This document shows, piece by piece, positions 32,201 to 41,272 of a stretch of DNA of 64,000 nucleotides. The position numbers and the translations under genes are program-made. The first letter of the stretch is position 1. Every line of letters begins with the position of its first letter. The notes under the pieces were generated by a model that did not search any database, was not told the DNA's origin, and worked only from the letters and a program-made list of their open reading frames with translations. This DNA is from GCA-016699835 sp964543905 (lineage in GTDB: Bacteria > Planctomycetota > Phycisphaerae > Phycisphaerales > UBA1924). The DNA lies in contig CAZIZO010000012.1 in NCBI GenBank assembly GCA_964543905.1, forward strand, positions 40,841-104,840. The letters run 5' to 3'.

Positions 32201-34510
32201 TTATTCGGCCGACGACGCCGACGACTTCACGTCTTCTACGCTTCGCAAGAGCGATGCCACGTCCACGATGAGGCTGACGCCCCCGTCATCGCGCACCGTG
32301 GCCCCCGAGACGGGGTTCCGCTCGGGCGGGCCTTCGCGACGCACCCCATCCAGGGGCTTGATCACGATGTCATGCTGTCCGATGAGCGAGCCCACGCGTA
32401 GGCCCGCACGCCGTTGGTTCATGTCCAGGATGACCGCGAAGGGCAGTTCGTCGCTCTCATCGTGCGGGAGTCCGAACGCCTCCACCGCGCTCACCAGCGG
32501 CAGCACCGCGTCGCGCAGGCGAAGCACCGGGGTGTTCCCGATGGTCGAGACCTGCTCCGGGCTGGGCTTGACGATCTCCACCACATGGTCGAGCGGGATG
32601 GCATAGACCTCGCCCTTGACCTCGACCATCATCGCCGGCAGGATCGCCAGCGTCAGCGGGATCGTGATCGACACCGTCGTCCCCCGTCCGGGCGTGCTCG
32701 ACAGATCGATCGCTCCCTTGATGCGCGCGATGTTCGTCCGCACCACATCCATCCCCACCCCGCGCCCCGAAAGGTCGCTCACCTTCTCCGCGGTCGAGAA
32801 GCCGGGCTCGAAGATGAAGGGATAGACCGCGCGATCGTCCATCGTCGCCGCCACCTCCGCGCTCACCAGCCCGCGCTCCACCGCCTTGGCCACGATGCGC
32901 TCGCGTGAGAGCCCGCGCCCATCATCCGCCAGTTCGATCTTGACGTGGCTGCCCTGGTGCGAGGCGCGGAGCATGATCGTCCCCGTCTCGCTCTTCCCGC
33001 TCTGGCGGCGCTCGTCGGGCAGTTCCAGCCCGTGGTCGGCGGCATTGCGCAGCAGATGCACCAACGGATCGCCCAGTTCCTCGATCACCGAGCGATCCAC
33101 TTCCGTCTCGCCCCCCTCGATGACCAGTTCGATCTTCTTGCCCGTTTTTCCCGCCAGGTCTCGGATCAGGCGCGGATACTTTCCAAACAACTTGTCGAGC
33201 GGCTGAAGCCGCGTCCGCATCACCGCCGTCTGGATATCGGCGGCGATCCGATCGAGCCCTCCCGCGGCGAGCGCCGCCTGCTCGCTCAACTCGTGGTGCG
33301 TTGAACCGATCGCGTGCGACAACTTCCGCGAGATCGCCCCGATCCGGTTCTTCTCCAGCACCAGTTCGCCCACCAGGTTCATCAGCGCCTCCAAGCGCCC
33401 AACCTCCACCCGGATCGTGCTGTCCGACGTGGGCTTCTTGGGCGGGGTCGCCTCATCCTTCCCGGCCGCCCCGCCCACCTCCGTCGACGGGACGTTCACC
33501 AAGGTCGGCGGCGTCGCCTCCGCGACCGTCTCCACCTCGCCCGCGCGGCCAGCGGACACCGCCCGCACGCCATCCGCGCGAAGCGCCGTTTCCGCATCCG
33601 CATCCGCCGGAAGCACGCCCTTCGCTGGCAACTGGCCCCCACTCGCGGCGTCACGCAACCTCTCGAGGAGCACGCCCGTCGCCTGCCGACGCAACGTTCC
33701 TTGACGCAGCGCTTCCAACTGTTCCGCCAGCAGCGCGGCCACCCCTTGCATCCGGGGGATCACTTGGCTCGCGCGCGGCGGGGTGAGTTCGCCCACGCAT
33801 TCCCCCGCGGCACGGAGCGCGTTCGCCAGCGCCGCGATCGGCTCAAACTCGAAGAACTCCACCGAGGCCCGGATCGCGTCGGCCGTCTCCACGATCGCCG
33901 CACCCACCTCGCGCCCTCGGCCGTCGTGCACCATCGACGCCAGTTGGCGCTCGAGCCGATCGAGCGCCTCCTCCAGGTCGCGCACCAGATACGGGAGCAG
34001 ATCGCCCTTCGATTCATCCAGCACAATGGGGATCAGCCCATCGTCCGCAGACTCCGCAGGTCCCGTCTCGTCCCGCGCTTCCGCGGCCGGTGACGAGGGC
34101 ATGGCCCCCGACGCCGCCGGGGCCTTCCCCTCGCTCAGGAGCGTCAGCCGTTCGACCAGGTCCGGGGGAGGCTCGGAGAGGTCCGTGCCCTCCCCGAGTT
34201 GACGCATCTGGGTGCGAAGCACGTCGATCGTTCGAAGCAGCAGGTCCATCGCCCCGCGATCCACCACGATCACTCCCGATCGCGCGGCATTCAGCGCGCC
34301 CTCGGCGGCGTGCGCGATCCGCACCAGGTTCGTGAGCGCAAGGAACGACGCGCTCCCCTTGATCGTGTGCAACGCCCGAAACGCCTTGTTCAGCATCTCC
34401 GGGTCGCGGGGGGAGCGCTCGAGTTCGACCAGGTCCGCCTCGAGTTGGTCGAGCAGTTCACCCGATTCGGTCAAAAAATCCTGGACGATCTGTGGATCAA
34501 ACGTGTGCAT
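32201..34510 (-). CDS. cheA: Chemotaxis histidine kinase CheA
   Basis: A 769-residue CheA. An Hpt domain at the N-terminus carries the phospho-accepting His48 in ALHTIKGSASF. A second helical Hpt-like segment and a Pro/Ala linker follow. The dimerisation helices start at about 365 (LEALMNLVGELVLEKNRI). The HATPase has the N box LLRNAADHGLEL at about 486-495, plus DDGRGLSRERI and GRGVGMDVV. The CheW-like regulatory domain covers about 620-769. It phosphorylates CheY and CheB. The length is usual. No dedicated receptor gene (methyl-accepting protein) is found in the window. Confidence 0.96.
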   Translation of the reverse strand: MHTFDPQIVQDFLTESGELLDQLEADLVELERSPRDPEMLNKAFRALHTIKGSASFLALTNLVRIAHAAEGALNAARSGVIVVDRGAMDLLLRTIDVLRTQMRQLGEGTDLSEPPPDLVERLTLLSEGKAPAASGAMPSSPAAEARDETGPAESADDGLIPIVLDESKGDLLPYLVRDLEEALDRLERQLASMVHDGRGREVGAAIVETADAIRASVEFFEFEPIAALANALRAAGECVGELTPPRASQVIPRMQGVAALLAEQLEALRQGTLRRQATGVLLERLRDAASGGQLPAKGVLPADADAETALRADGVRAVSAGRAGEVETVAEATPPTLVNVPSTEVGGAAGKDEATPPKKPTSDSTIRVEVGRLEALMNLVGELVLEKNRIGAISRKLSHAIGSTHHELSEQAALAAGGLDRIAADIQTAVMRTRLQPLDKLFGKYPRLIRDLAGKTGKKIELVIEGGETEVDRSVIEELGDPLVHLLRNAADHGLELPDERRQSGKSETGTIMLRASHQGSHVKIELADDGRGLSRERIVAKAVERGLVSAEVAATMDDRAVYPFIFEPGFSTAEKVSDLSGRGVGMDVVRTNIARIKGAIDLSSTPGRGTTVSITIPLTLAILPAMMVEVKGEVYAIPLDHVVEIVKPSPEQVSTIGNTPVLRLRDAVLPLVSAVEAFGLPHDESDELPFAVILDMNQRRAGLRVGSLIGQHDIVIKPLDGVRREGPPERNPVSGATVRDDGGVSLIVDVASLLRSVEDVKSSASSAE

Positions 34511-34540
34511 GGAACCTCGTGTCTCGTGGACGATCTCGCG

Positions 34541-35434
34541 TCAAGGCCCGGGCCGCGGCGCTCGCGCCTTGCGGTAGCAGAACCCATGGGGAATCGGGAG
34601 CGGCTCGAACGGCGCCTCGGCGGCGCGGATCGTCTCCGAATGTCCGATGAACAGCGTGCCGTCGGGCGCGAGTTGCTCCGCGAACGTCCGCAGCACCTGC
34701 GATTTCATCGCGTCGTCAAAGTAGATCATCACGTTGCGGCAGAAGATGATGTCCCACGTCCCGAATCGCTTCGCCGCCACGCGGTCCTTCAGGTTGTGCA
34801 GATCGAAACTCACCATCGACTTCACCGTCGGATCGAGCAGCGAGTACGGGCCGTCTTGCCTGAAATACCGCTGGCGAACGATCGGGGAGAGGCTGCGGAG
34901 GGAATACTCCGTGTACCGCGCCGCCTGCGCCGCCTCCAGCGCCCGTTCGCTGATGTCCGTCCCCAGGATCTCGATCCGCCAGTCGCTCAGCCTCACCCCA
35001 AGCGTGCGATGCACCATGATCGCCAGCGTGTACGGCTCGTCGCCCGTGGAGCACGCCGCCGACCACAGCCGCAATCGCTTCACCCCCTTCCTCGCCTCCA
35101 GCAGTTCAGGAAGCACGCGCCGCTCAAAGACCTCCAACTGCGGCTCGTTCCGGAAGAACGACGTCTCGTTGATCGTGATCCGGTTGAACATCTCCTGGAA
35201 CTCCTCACCCTGGTACGGTCCCATCGTGAGGAACGAGATGTACTGCCCGAAGTCCTCCATCTCCAGTTCGTCCAACCGCTGCGCCAGCCGCGATTCGAGA
35301 ACATACTTCTTCGTCGGCGGGAAGTGGATCCCCGCCCGGTCGTAGATCACCTTGGACAACTCCACGAACTCACGATCCGTCATGTGGAGCGTCTTCGCGA
35401 CCGGGGCGGAACTGCGTGAAGCAGGGGTGGCCAT
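34541..35434 (-). CDS. cheR: Chemotaxis methyltransferase CheR
   Basis: A 297-residue SAM-dependent methyltransferase that methylates receptor glutamates. Visible: the N-terminal helical domain (MTDREFVELSKVIYDRAGIH), NETSFFRN, the SAM motif LWSAACSTGDEPYTLA, GTDISERALEAAQ, and the FCRNVMIYFD motif. The ATG at 35434 is preferred because GGAGAG precedes it; the upstream TTG at 35458 is unlikely. Antagonist CheB is encoded two genes upstream. Confidence 0.95.
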   Translation of the reverse strand: MATPASRSSAPVAKTLHMTDREFVELSKVIYDRAGIHFPPTKKYVLESRLAQRLDELEMEDFGQYISFLTMGPYQGEEFQEMFNRITINETSFFRNEPQLEVFERRVLPELLEARKGVKRLRLWSAACSTGDEPYTLAIMVHRTLGVRLSDWRIEILGTDISERALEAAQAARYTEYSLRSLSPIVRQRYFRQDGPYSLLDPTVKSMVSFDLHNLKDRVAAKRFGTWDIIFCRNVMIYFDDAMKSQVLRTFAEQLAPDGTLFIGHSETIRAAEAPFEPLPIPHGFCYRKARAPRPGP

Positions 35435-35473
35435 ACGTGTACTCTCTCCGTTGGTCAATCTCGGTTTGAACGA

Positions 35474-36013
35474 TCACGCGGCATGGGCAACGGGGTTCGA
35501 CGCGTCGCTCGGCTCGCTCGCGAACAGGCGGTCCAGGTCCAGCAGGATCAACAGCCGATCCTCAAGTTTGCCGACCCCTTGGATGAAATCCGACCGGATC
35601 GTGCTCGACATCGTCGGCGCCGGGTCCACGATGCTCTTGGGGATGCGCAGGACCTCGTTCACGCGATCCACCACGAATCCCAGCACCCGCCCGCGGACCT
35701 CGACCACCACGATCCGGTTGTGCCCGTCTCGATCCCCCTTCGCCATCCCGAACCTCTGGCGAAGATCGAGCACCGGGATGATCTTCCCACGCAGATTGAT
35801 CACCCCTTCCACGTCCGCCGGGCTCTGCGGCACACGCGTCAGCGGCATCATGCGGTTGATCTCCTGCACCGCGAGGATGTCCACCGCGAACTCCTCCGCT
35901 CCCACCACGAACGAGACCAGTTGCAGTTGATCCGTGCCCACACTGCCCTCCGCGCCGCCAAGGGCCCCGTTCGGGGCGGTGGCTTGCGGTTCCATCGTCG
36001 TCGCGGTGCTCAT
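35474..36013 (-). CDS. cheW: Chemotaxis coupling protein CheW
   Basis: A 179-residue CheW domain that couples CheA to receptors. Core motifs: LVSFVVGAEEFAVDILAVQEI, TRVPQSPADVEGVINLRGKI and IPVLDLRQRFG, ending with RLLILLDLDRLF. About 25 low-complexity residues precede the domain. The ATG at 36013 is selected. It lies between cheB and cheR. Confidence 0.95.
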   Translation of the reverse strand: MSTATTMEPQATAPNGALGGAEGSVGTDQLQLVSFVVGAEEFAVDILAVQEINRMMPLTRVPQSPADVEGVINLRGKIIPVLDLRQRFGMAKGDRDGHNRIVVVEVRGRVLGFVVDRVNEVLRIPKSIVDPAPTMSSTIRSDFIQGVGKLEDRLLILLDLDRLFASEPSDASNPVAHAA

Positions 36014-36128
36014 ACATGCCTCCAACTCGGTGTTCGATCTGGACCGGCCGATCCTCCGCGGGAGTATCGTCCCCACCCCTCAACGCCTTCACGTTTCGAC
36101 CTCCACGCTCCTCCACGCAAAGCGGGGA

Positions 36129-37226
36129 TCACGCCGCATGCACGCTCCTCCCCGAGGCGGGAGACGCGACCGACCGCAGCGACTGCACGAGTCCGAGCGG
36201 CGACAGCGACGCCGCCGCTACTCCCGCCTGCGCCACCGCCCGGGGCATCCCGTACACCACGCACGATGCCGCGTCCTGCGCCAGCACCACGCCCCCCGCT
36301 CGTTGGATCTCCTTCGCGCCCAGCGTCCCGTCGTCCCCCATCCCCGTGAGCACCACCCCAAGGGTCCGTGCCCCCATCGCGCGCGCGGCGGACGCAAAGA
36401 GTTCGTTCACGCTCGGCTTGTACAACGCCGACGCGGGCTCGTCGGACACCTCCACGCGACACACACCACCGCGCCCTCCTCGCTCCGCGCGCACACGCAT
36501 GTGCCGCCCGCCCGGCGCGATCATCACGCACCCCGGACGCAGCACCTCGCCATCCGCCGCATGCACCACCTGGACCTTGCAGCGCGAGGCGAATCGCTCG
36601 GCCATGCTCTGCGTAAAGATGAGCGGCATGTGCTGGGCCACCAGCACCGGGAGCGGGTAGTCTCCCGGGAGCGAGGTCAGGATCGTCTCCAGCACGGGCG
36701 GGCCGCCCGTGCTCGAACCGATCACCACCAGCCCAAGATCGCGCTTGCCCAGATGCACGGGCGAACCCAGACTTGGACCCAGGGGCGAGGTCGGCGCCGT
36801 GGGTTCGCCCGTCGAGCGTCGAACGACGCGCTCGCCGATCGCCTTGAGTTTCGCGATCAACTCGCGCTGAAACTCCTCGGCGCCGAGCACCGTCGCCGCG
36901 ACGTCCTTGGTGATGAAATCCGCCGCGCCGAGTTTCATGGCCTCCAGCGTCAATCCGCACCCGGCCACCGTCTTTGTGGAGCACATCAAGACCGCGGGCC
37001 GGTGGACTCGACACTCCGCCAGGACCCGGGCCAGCGTCGCCATGCCGTCCATCACCGGCATCTCGACGTCCAACGTGATCACGTCCGGACGCAGCGCCTT
37101 GGCCTTCTCCAGACCTTCCTGCCCATTCCGGGCGACGCCCACGACCTCAAAAGCCGGGTCGGCCCCGATGAACTGCGAGAGCGCCTTGCGGATAAAGGCC
37201 GAGTCGTCGATGATCAGAACACGCAC
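36129..37226 (-). CDS. cheB: Chemotaxis protein-glutamate methylesterase/deamidase CheB
   Basis: A 365-residue two-domain protein. The receiver has Asp53 (TLDVEMPVMDG). The methylesterase domain carries its catalytic triad motifs: GSSTGGPP (Ser), VAQHMPL (His) and TGMGDDG (Asp). It demethylates receptors when phosphorylated by CheA. GTG at 37226 follows AAGGGAG, which decides the start; the open frame extends upstream without family similarity. It is the first gene of the operon, downstream of the tRNA-Leu terminator. Confidence 0.95.
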   Translation of the reverse strand: MRVLIIDDSAFIRKALSQFIGADPAFEVVGVARNGQEGLEKAKALRPDVITLDVEMPVMDGMATLARVLAECRVHRPAVLMCSTKTVAGCGLTLEAMKLGAADFITKDVAATVLGAEEFQRELIAKLKAIGERVVRRSTGEPTAPTSPLGPSLGSPVHLGKRDLGLVVIGSSTGGPPVLETILTSLPGDYPLPVLVAQHMPLIFTQSMAERFASRCKVQVVHAADGEVLRPGCVMIAPGGRHMRVRAERGGRGGVCRVEVSDEPASALYKPSVNELFASAARAMGARTLGVVLTGMGDDGTLGAKEIQRAGGVVLAQDAASCVVYGMPRAVAQAGVAAASLSPLGLVQSLRSVASPASGRSVHAA

Positions 37227-37365
37227 GCGGGCTCCCTTCTCGATGGGGCGAGGTCGCCAGATCGCACCCACCCCCGCTATCGGAAGCCGCGCGTGCTCGG
37301 TTTCGCCGGGGGCTCCGTTCTCGCCCCACTCGTTCTCGGGGGAACCCCGTACACCCCCGCGCAAC

Positions 37366-37392
37366 GAAAAACCCCGCGGTCTTCGCGGGGTT
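37366..37392 (-). terminator. Terminator after tRNA-Leu
   Basis: A 9-bp stem (AACCCCGCG / CGCGGGGTT) with a 5-nt loop, followed on the minus strand by a T run (37367-37371). It separates the tRNA from the chemotaxis operon. Confidence 0.8.
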
Positions 37393-37399
37393 TCGCCAA

Positions 37400-37483
37400 T
37401 GCCCAGGAGAGGACTTGAACCTCCATGCCCTTGCGGGCGCTACCACCTCAAGGTAGTGCGTCTGCCAATTTCGCCACCTGGGC
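37400..37483 (-). tRNA. tRNA-Leu (anticodon GAG)
   Basis: A class II tRNA on the minus strand. Acceptor GCCCAGG pairs with the 3' CCTGGGC, the D-arm contains AAATTGGCAGACGC, the anticodon stem-loop is CTACC-TTGAGGT-GGTAG (anticodon GAG), a long variable arm follows, and the T-arm is GGAGG-TTCAAGT-CCTCT. The long variable arm and GAG identify Leu (CUC/CUU codons). The discriminator is A and no CCA is encoded, so CCA must be added enzymatically. Confidence 0.95.
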
Positions 37484-37679
37484 TGCTCCACCGGCTCGCG
37501 CCGGCTTCAAGATGGGGTCAAATATAGGCCCCCTTCCGACGCCGTCGAGCCAACGTCCAAAACGATGTCGAACTTCGCTCAACGGGCCTATTATCGGCAC
37601 CGATCCCGACACGGATTACGAACGCCCCTCCGTTCTCCGCGGAGCCAGTGTTTGTGTCACGTTTGGTTGTTGACCCACC

Positions 37680-38165
37680 ATGCCTGCCGACGCTCCCACC
37701 CTCACACACCTCCTCAAGCACGTCGCCGATCGTGCGGCCGGCGCGGGCGTCTTTGCCAACGTCGCCACGTCCAGCACCCGCGTCGAGTGTGCCGCCCGGG
37801 GCTCTTCCGCACCCGCCTGGTTCCGCCTCGATGCCAGGGGGAACGACCTCTGGGTGAGCCTCGTGACGCCCGACCGCTATCTCAGCCAATCCATCGAACT
37901 CGACCTCGTGCACACGGGCGACAAACTCGAAGACCTCCTCGAAGAGGAACTCGTGGACCTGGGCTTTGAAGCCATGGGTTGCGGCGCCCCCACCCTCCGG
38001 TTCGAACACTTCCGATCCGAAGACAAACTCTTCACCTTCCGATCCAAACTCCCCGTTGACCCCGCGTCCCCCAAGGCCGGCGAAGTGGCGGCCATCTGCC
38101 TCCTCGCCTACGAGGCCTGCTTCCGCCGCCTGGGCGACATGGCCGCGGGCGACGATGATGCGTAA
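37680..38165 (+). CDS. Conserved hypothetical protein
   Basis: I do not recognise this 161-residue soluble protein. It is acidic with mixed alpha/beta sequence; the segment LDLVHTGDKLEDLLEEELVD is a likely amphipathic helix. No signal peptide or catalytic motif. A TATTAT box at 37589-37594 could start a leader of about 80 nt. It precedes a GT4 gene by about 70 nt. Confidence 0.6.
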   Translation: MPADAPTLTHLLKHVADRAAGAGVFANVATSSTRVECAARGSSAPAWFRLDARGNDLWVSLVTPDRYLSQSIELDLVHTGDKLEDLLEEELVDLGFEAMGCGAPTLRFEHFRSEDKLFTFRSKLPVDPASPKAGEVAAICLLAYEACFRRLGDMAAGDDDA

Positions 38166-38233
38166 CTCCCCCGCCCCCGACGTACTCTGAGACACAGCCA
38201 CAACCCCGCGAGCAAAGCCGGGTGGAGCACACG

Positions 38234-39649
38234 ATGCGGATCCTCATGCTTGGTTGGGAGTTTCCCCCCTTCATCGCCGGCGGCCTCGGGACCGCCTGCT
38301 ATGGCTTGACCAAAGCGCTCGACCAGGCGGGCCACCACGTCCTCTTCGTCCTGCCTCGCCCGATTCATGGGCAAGAGCCCTCGCACCTGCGCATGCTCAC
38401 CGTCGCAACCCCGGGGCGAGGTGTCGCGCGCCGTGAAAACCCCCTGCCGCCCCCGCCCCGACCCACCCAAGGCCCCCTCGCGCCGGGCACCTCTGCACTC
38501 CCCACGTCACGCCCCCTCTACGGCTTTGAGCACACGACGTTCATCGGCGTCGACGCCACGTTCTCCCACCCCTATCCCTCCTTCGACTCCACGCGACCGC
38601 TGACGCGCGAAACCGACTCGTCCTCACCCCGGACGGCGTCGGTGCTTCCACGCCCCGGTCAACCCGCCTCCGCAGGCGTCGGCGCTCCGCCCCCACTCAG
38701 CACCTACGGCCTCGACCTCGTCAATGACGCCGAACGCTACGCACGCCTCGTCGTCGCCCTCACGCGCCGGGAAGTGTTCGACATCATCCACGCCCACGAC
38801 TGGCTGACCTTCCCCGCGGGCCTCGCGGTCTCCAAGGTCTCCGGCAAGCCGCTGGTCGTGCACGTCCACTCGACCGAGTTCGATCGCGCGGGCGCCAACG
38901 TCAATCAACGCGTCTACGAGATCGAGCGGAGCGGCATGCACGCCGCCGACCGCGTGCTCGCCGTCAGCGAGTTCACCAAGTCCATCTGCGTAAAGCGATA
39001 CGGCGTCGCTCCCGACAAGATCGACGTGGCGTACAACGGGATCGACCGCGAGGCCGTGCAGCCCAAGCCCGAGGACCGCATCGAATCCCGCGATCACATC
39101 GTGCTGTTCCTGGGGCGGATCACCATGCAGAAGGGCCCGGAGTATTTCATCGCCGCCGCCAAGCGCGTGCTCGAGAAGATGAGCAACGTCAAGTTCGTGC
39201 TCGCGGGTTCGGGCGACATGGCGATTCGGATGATCGAACTCGCCGCCGGCGCGGGCATCGGGCACAAGGTCCTCTTCACGGGCTTCCTCCGCGGACCCGA
39301 CGTCGATCGCATCTTCCAGATGGCCGACTGCTACGTCATGCCCAGCGTGAGCGAGCCCTTCGGCATCGCGGCACTCGAAGCCATCAAGCACGATGTGCCC
39401 GTGATCCTCTCCAAGACCAGCGGCGCCAGCGAGGTCCTCAAGCACGTCCTCAAGGTCGATTTCTGGGACATCGACGACATGGCGAACAAGATCATCGCCG
39501 TGCTGCGCCACCCTCCGCTCGCCCGCACCCTCCGCGAGCACGGCGCCATCGAACTCCAGCGCCTCACGTGGTCCGGCGCCGCCGAACGCTGCCTCGAGAG
39601 TTATTCTCGCGCGATCGCCGACCGTGCCAAAGAAACCGCCGCGACCTGA
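38234..39649 (+). CDS. Family 4 glycosyltransferase (glycogen/starch synthase-like)
   Basis: A 471-residue GT-B enzyme. The N-terminus MRILMLGWEFPPFIAGGLGT carries the Gly-rich loop of GT4/GT5 (KxGGLG-like). The acceptor domain has DIIHAHDWLTFPAGL. The C-terminal GT4 signature is present: LFLGRITMQKGPEYFIAA, then VMPSVSEPFGIAALEAI with the EPFG catalytic/nucleotide-binding motif. A Pro-rich insert of about 90 residues sits in the N-terminal domain. ATG at 38234 is preferred because GGAG lies 6 nt upstream. The substrate (glycogen, capsule or LPS) is not determined. Confidence 0.88.
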   Translation: MRILMLGWEFPPFIAGGLGTACYGLTKALDQAGHHVLFVLPRPIHGQEPSHLRMLTVATPGRGVARRENPLPPPPRPTQGPLAPGTSALPTSRPLYGFEHTTFIGVDATFSHPYPSFDSTRPLTRETDSSSPRTASVLPRPGQPASAGVGAPPPLSTYGLDLVNDAERYARLVVALTRREVFDIIHAHDWLTFPAGLAVSKVSGKPLVVHVHSTEFDRAGANVNQRVYEIERSGMHAADRVLAVSEFTKSICVKRYGVAPDKIDVAYNGIDREAVQPKPEDRIESRDHIVLFLGRITMQKGPEYFIAAAKRVLEKMSNVKFVLAGSGDMAIRMIELAAGAGIGHKVLFTGFLRGPDVDRIFQMADCYVMPSVSEPFGIAALEAIKHDVPVILSKTSGASEVLKHVLKVDFWDIDDMANKIIAVLRHPPLARTLREHGAIELQRLTWSGAAERCLESYSRAIADRAKETAAT

Positions 39650-39662
39650 AGGCCGCGGCGGT
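39629..39662 (-). terminator. Terminator between convergent genes
   Basis: A 9-bp stem (ACCGCCGCG / CGCGGCGGT) with an inner 2-bp extension. On the minus strand it is followed by TTTCTTT, so it ends the small membrane-protein transcript. It overlaps the stop of the GT4 gene. Confidence 0.65.
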
Positions 39663-39689
39663 GGGTTCGTCGTCGAAGCGACGCCGTGC

Positions 39690-39932
39690 TTACGAACTGC
39701 CCTTGGGCTTCTTCGGGTTGTTCAAATCGGCCTGCCGAGCGGCCTCGGCCTTCTTTGCTTCCTCCTGCTGCGCCGGAGGCAGGTCCGTGATCTGCGGGGC
39801 CGCATTGCCCTGCGGCTTGCTCCCGCTGGGGATCAGGTCGTAGTAATACGCCAGACCGATCCCCGCACCCACGATCGCGATCAACGCCACGACTCCGATC
39901 ATCATCTTCTTCTGCTGTTCGCTGCCTGCCAT
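39690..39932 (-). CDS. Small single-pass membrane protein
   Basis: An 80-residue protein with one membrane helix at about residues 11-30 (MIGVVALIAIVGAGIGLAYY) and a Pro/Ala/Lys-rich tail (QEEAKKAEAARQADLNNP). A good Shine-Dalgarno AGGAG lies 6 nt before the ATG, which supports translation. I do not recognise a family; the topology suggests an N-in anchor with a periplasmic tail. Confidence 0.62.
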   Translation of the reverse strand: MAGSEQQKKMMIGVVALIAIVGAGIGLAYYYDLIPSGSKPQGNAAPQITDLPPAQQEEAKKAEAARQADLNNPKKPKGSS

Positions 39933-40054
39933 GTTGAACTCCTTGGCCCGAGGAAAGGCCCATTGGACGTCGTCGAGTCGATCCTCCCCCGAGAACGGGC
40001 GAGAACCTCCAATCTGAATACTACGCCGATGACTCCCGCGAGATCACGCCCTTG

Positions 40055-41143
40055 TTACCACGACGCGACGCCCGCCACGGGCACGCCGGGCGTCGCCTTC
40101 ACCAACCGCGCGCCGCACGCCCGAACCACCTCTTCCACCTCGATCCGTCGCATGATCGCGCCCGCACGCTCCACATCCCGATGCCGGACGCCCGCGTCCT
40201 CCGGACGCCATCCGCTGAGGACATCCTCGGATCGCCCGTACGGCCCGCTCGTCTCCGCCCTCGTCGGACCCAGCAGCGCCACGAGCGGTCGCCCGAACGC
40301 CACCGCCAGGTGCATCGCCGCCGAGTCGTTGCAGACCACCAGCGCCGCGCGCTCCAGCACCGCCATCAACCGACCGATCGACGTCGAGCCCACGAGGTCC
40401 ACGACACGCCCGTCCGACTCCGACAGCGAGGTGATCGGCGCGCAATAGACCTTCTCGTTTCCAAGTCCCACCACGACCACCCGATCGACCCCCCACGCTC
40501 CGGACCTGTCCAACAGGTCCTTCGTGAGCGCCGCGTACCGCTCGATCGGCCACGCTCGCCCGAGCCCGCGCGTGGCCGGGGAGAGCACGACATATCGACC
40601 CCCGAATCGCGCATCGCCCGCGACCGCCGCTCGATCGGCGGCGGGTGGATAGAGCCGCAGGTCGGGCACCGGCTCGATCCCCATCGCCCGCAGCACATGC
40701 AGATAGCGATCGACGTGGTGCAGTCCCTCGGGCAGGCGCACGCGCTCGTTGAGCCCGAGCCAGCCCAGTTCGCGCGCGTCCGCAAAGCCGACTCGCCGCG
40801 GCGCCCGAGTGAGCCACGCCATGATCCCGCTGCGGGCGAGCCCCTGGACATCGAGCACCAGGTCGTACCGGGCCTCGCGCAGGTTGGCCTTCGCCCACGC
40901 CCGCAGGTCGGCGATCTTGAGGCGCCTCACCTGCTCCCCCACGCGCTCGCGCGGGAATGGAATCGCACGCGACAAGTCGGGATGGTGCTCCACGGCGGGC
41001 AGGAACCGATCGTTCACCAGCCAGTCGATCCGGGCCTTCGGATACGCCCGCCTCAGCGAGACCAGCACCGGGACCGTGCGCACCACATCCCCCAGCGAAC
41101 TCGGCCGGATGATCAGAATCCGCTCTGGAATCGGGCGTGCCAC
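40055..41143 (-). CDS. Family 9 glycosyltransferase (heptosyltransferase-like)
   Basis: A 362-residue GT9 enzyme related to LPS heptosyltransferases. It opens with ILIIRPSSLGDVVRTVPVL, the classic WaaC/WaaF N-terminus. The second domain carries VVLSPATRGLGRAWPIERYA and VVCNDSAAMHLAVAFGRPLVALLGPT, the ADP-sugar-binding signature. GTG at 41143 is chosen because TACGCT precedes it by 8 nt. The acceptor is unknown, but inner-core LPS or envelope glycan assembly is likely. Confidence 0.9.
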   Translation of the reverse strand: MARPIPERILIIRPSSLGDVVRTVPVLVSLRRAYPKARIDWLVNDRFLPAVEHHPDLSRAIPFPRERVGEQVRRLKIADLRAWAKANLREARYDLVLDVQGLARSGIMAWLTRAPRRVGFADARELGWLGLNERVRLPEGLHHVDRYLHVLRAMGIEPVPDLRLYPPAADRAAVAGDARFGGRYVVLSPATRGLGRAWPIERYAALTKDLLDRSGAWGVDRVVVVGLGNEKVYCAPITSLSESDGRVVDLVGSTSIGRLMAVLERAALVVCNDSAAMHLAVAFGRPLVALLGPTRAETSGPYGRSEDVLSGWRPEDAGVRHRDVERAGAIMRRIEVEEVVRACGARLVKATPGVPVAGVASW

Positions 41144-41151
41144 GAACGCGA

Positions 41152-41157
41152 AGCGTA
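41152..41157 (-). promoter_or_regulatory. -10 box, probable leaderless promoter of the GT9 gene
   Basis: TACGCT on the minus strand, 8 nt before the GTG at 41143. Confidence 0.4.
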
Positions 41158-41272
41158 CCCCGCACCTCGCTCGCAAGACGCTCGCACGACGGACGTGCCC
41201 ATCGCGGGGCGTCGGCCCGTGCCGCTCATCGCGCCGATCTCCCGCAGCCTCTATCCTTATGCTCACCTCGGC

